Assembly: GCA_964388085.1 (NCBI GenBank) | Contig: CAYLZW010000282.1 | Coordinates: forward strand, 1-7,501 | Direction of reading: 5' to 3' | Length of the DNA stretch: 7,501 nt | Source: CAYLZW01 sp964388085 | Lineage (GTDB): Bacteria > Myxococcota > UBA727 > CAYLZW01 | Part shown: in pieces, positions 6,394 through 7,501 of the stretch | How positions within the stretch are numbered: position 1 is the stretch's first letter | Layout: every line of letters starts with the position of its first letter | The notes under the pieces: model-generated | Seen by the model: the letters and a program-made list of their open reading frames with translations, nothing else | Databases searched by the model: none | What the model was told of the DNA's origin: nothing | Program-made: the position numbers and the translations under genes

Positions 6394-6578
6394 GACGACA
6401 GCATCGCACACGCGCGCGCCCCCTGCCTGTGGCGGCGTTTCGGTCGCTACCTTCGCCGGCGATTGCTCTTGCCGCTCGCCTTCTCCTCCTCGTCGCTCTT
6501 GCCGCTGTCCTTGCCGACCCACACCCATGGTGCACCTCGAGAATGAGGCAGCTCCGCCAGAGACGACGGACGCGGTCA
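6394..6578 (-). promoter_or_regulatory. Leader/promoter region of the lipoprotein gene, with a possible short ORF
   Basis: This 185-nt stretch lies between the rpoN terminator and the chosen lipoprotein start. The lipoprotein frame is open across it, but codons there are atypical (many CGG CAA, CGA, GGA), which argues against an N-terminal extension. A Shine-Dalgarno-like GAGGTG (6538-6533) precedes an ATG (6528-6526) in the lipoprotein frame. It also precedes, by 8 nt, a GTG (6524-6522) that opens a 25-codon ORF ending in TAG (6449-6447). That ORF, starting MWVGKDSGKSDEEEK and ending in four arginines, has the GC-rich third positions expected of real coding sequence here. I see no convincing -35/-10 pair or sigma-54 site. 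A promoter is assumed only because the preceding transcript is terminated. Confidence 0.4.
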
Positions 6579-6605
6579 GAAAAGACCGCCCATGACGGGC
6601 GGTCT
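6579..6605 (-). terminator. Intrinsic terminator of rpoN
   Basis: On the minus strand a perfect 9-bp stem (AGACCGCCC at 6605-6597 pairing with GGGCGGTCT at 6591-6583) encloses a 5-nt loop and runs directly into TTTTCT. Strong GC stem plus U-tract about 33 nt after the rpoN stop is the standard Rho-independent layout. It separates rpoN transcription from the lipoprotein gene. On the plus strand the hairpin has no U-tract, so it reads as one-directional. Confidence 0.9.
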
Positions 6606-6637
6606 CTCGAGCGAGCCTCGGCAAGCGACAAAGCAGA

Positions 6638-7501
6638 TCAGAACACCTGCTTGCGCTTGTTCGACGGCAGGATGCCGAGCATCTCGCGGTACTTCGCGAC
6701 GGTGCGGCGCGCGATGTCGATGTTCCGCTCCTTCAGGATCTTCACGATGGCAGCGTCGGAGAGCGGCTTCTTCGGGTTCTCGCCCGCGATGATGCGCTTG
6801 ATCTCGTCCTTGACGGCCTCGGAGGCGATGGAGCCGCCGCCGCCGGTCGAGATGCTCGAGTTGAAGAAGTACTTCAGCTCGAAGATGCCGCGATGGCAGT
6901 GCAGGTACTTGCGCGTGGTCACGCGGCTCACCGTCGACTCGTGCATCTCGATGTCGTCGGCGACCTCCTTCAGGATGAGCGGCCTCAGCGGCCCTTGCCC
7001 GTCGAACCACGGGCGCTGGTGCTTCAGGATGCTCTCGCAGACCTTGTAGATGGTCCGCTGGCGCTGGTGGATCGAGCGGATGAGCCACGTCGCCGAGCGC
7101 ATCTTGTCCTTGATGTAGCTCTTCGAGGGATCACCGCGCTCGGCGCTCTTCAGCTTCGAGAGATAGAACTGGCTGATGCGCAGCTTCGGCAGCCCGTCCT
7201 CGTTCAGCGAGATGACGTATTCGTCGCCGACCTTCTGCAAATAGACGTCGGGCGTAATGTATTGCGAGGTCTCGGTGGTGCCCGACGGGAGATAGTTTCG
7301 CGCCGGCCGCGGCTCGAGCGCCTCGAGGATCTTGACCGCGTCGCCCACCTCGGCGAGCGGCACCTTGAAGGCCTTGGCGATGGCCTGGAAATTCCGGCGC
7401 TCGACCTCGTCGAGGTGCTTGTCGACGATGTTGTAGACCAGGCACTCGTCGTCGTAGCCCCAGATCTCGAGCTGCACGAGCAGGCACTCGCGCAGGTCGC
7501 G
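6638..7501 (-). CDS. rpoN: RNA polymerase sigma-54 factor RpoN (C-terminal part, 5' end outside window)
   Basis: Sigma-54 directs core RNA polymerase to -24/-12 promoters and needs an AAA+ enhancer-binding activator to open DNA. The visible 287 residues cover the core-binding region and the DNA-binding C-terminus; the N-terminal activator-interaction region lies beyond the right edge. The diagnostic RpoN box, ARRTVAKYRE, is at visible residues 264-273. A helix-turn-helix segment (HESTVSRVTTRKYL, about 187-200) precedes the conserved FELKYFF stretch. The frame is open from base 7501 with no break, and ends in TGA (6638-6640) just after a basic tail (NKRKQVF). An intrinsic terminator lies about 33 nt downstream, so rpoN probably ends its own transcript rather than continuing into hpf. 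Linkage to hpf, ptsN and rapZ is the classic rpoN neighbourhood of proteobacteria. The identification is essentially certain; the start cannot be judged. Confidence 0.97.
   Translation of the reverse strand, partial: RDLRECLLVQLEIWGYDDECLVYNIVDKHLDEVERRNFQAIAKAFKVPLAEVGDAVKILEALEPRPARNYLPSGTTETSQYITPDVYLQKVGDEYVISLNEDGLPKLRISQFYLSKLKSAERGDPSKSYIKDKMRSATWLIRSIHQRQRTIYKVCESILKHQRPWFDGQGPLRPLILKEVADDIEMHESTVSRVTTRKYLHCHRGIFELKYFFNSSISTGGGGSIASEAVKDEIKRIIAGENPKKPLSDAAIVKILKERNIDIARRTVAKYREMLGILPSNKRKQVF

Noticed and set aside
4660..6546. A 628-codon open frame on the plus strand
   Set aside because: It is antisense to the lipoprotein gene, has Arg/Val/Ala-rich low-complexity composition, and shows no recognisable domain.
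6394..6624. Lipoprotein starting at 6624 or 6528 instead of 6393
   Set aside because: Either start would place 45-77 residues before a clear lipoprotein signal peptide, and the 6624 start would begin upstream of the rpoN terminator. Codon use in the extension is unlike the gene. The 6528 start has a better ribosome site, so it is noted as an alternative in the leader entry.
6429..7049. Plus-strand frame whose N-terminus looks like a signal peptide (ALAARLLLLVALAAVLA)
   Set aside because: The hydrophobic run is the complement of a Lys/Glu/Ser-rich minus-strand stretch, and most of the frame is antisense to rpoN.

Overview
The window is GC-rich chromosomal DNA. Every gene I can support lies on the minus strand, so biological order runs from the right end (7501) to the left end (1). 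Gene content and protein style point to a deltaproteobacterial lineage, most likely Myxococcota. The evidence is an rpoN-hpf-ptsN-hprK-rapZ-EIIA-ptsH-ptsI cluster, plus a lipoprotein with an Asp-Ala-Gly-rich linker and a DNDCDG metal-binding motif of the kind common in myxobacterial surface proteins. This assignment is inference from gene style; no rRNA or other phylogenetic marker is present.

Layout from right to left: (1) the C-terminal 287 residues of sigma-54 (rpoN), closed by a textbook intrinsic terminator at 6579-6605. (2) A short leader (6394-6578), then a 526-aa predicted outer-surface lipoprotein (4813-6393) that has no obvious link to the PTS genes on either side. (3) A 174-nt gap with two inverted repeats, then the long-form ribosome hibernation factor hpf (4015-4638). 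(4) A very stable UUCG-capped hairpin (3954-3979), then ptsN (EIIANtr), hprK and rapZ, closely packed (gaps of 38 nt and 3 nt). (5) A 225-nt regulatory gap holding a perfect 14-bp palindrome and a weak promoter candidate. (6) A second PTS cluster: a stand-alone mannose-type EIIA, ptsH (HPr), and the N-terminal 136 residues of ptsI (enzyme I), which runs off the left edge.

Together the genes form a regulatory phosphotransferase network. Enzyme I would pass phosphate from PEP to HPr at His17, then to the orphan mannose-type EIIA (His11) and/or EIIANtr (His73). HprK would add or remove phosphate on HPr Ser48 according to energy state. RapZ is a nucleotide-binding regulator. Sigma-54 and Hpf tie the locus to nitrogen/stress transcription and ribosome dormancy. 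No EIIB, EIIC or EIID sugar-permease gene is visible, so this looks like signalling rather than sugar uptake, although such genes could lie outside the window.

The core genes are well-known families. The less explained parts are the lipoprotein wedged between rpoN and hpf, the non-coding elements in the gaps (palindrome, leader hairpins, 7-bp tandem repeat), and a short coding-like reading frame upstream of the lipoprotein. I saw no tRNA, rRNA, CRISPR array, insertion sequence or phage gene.
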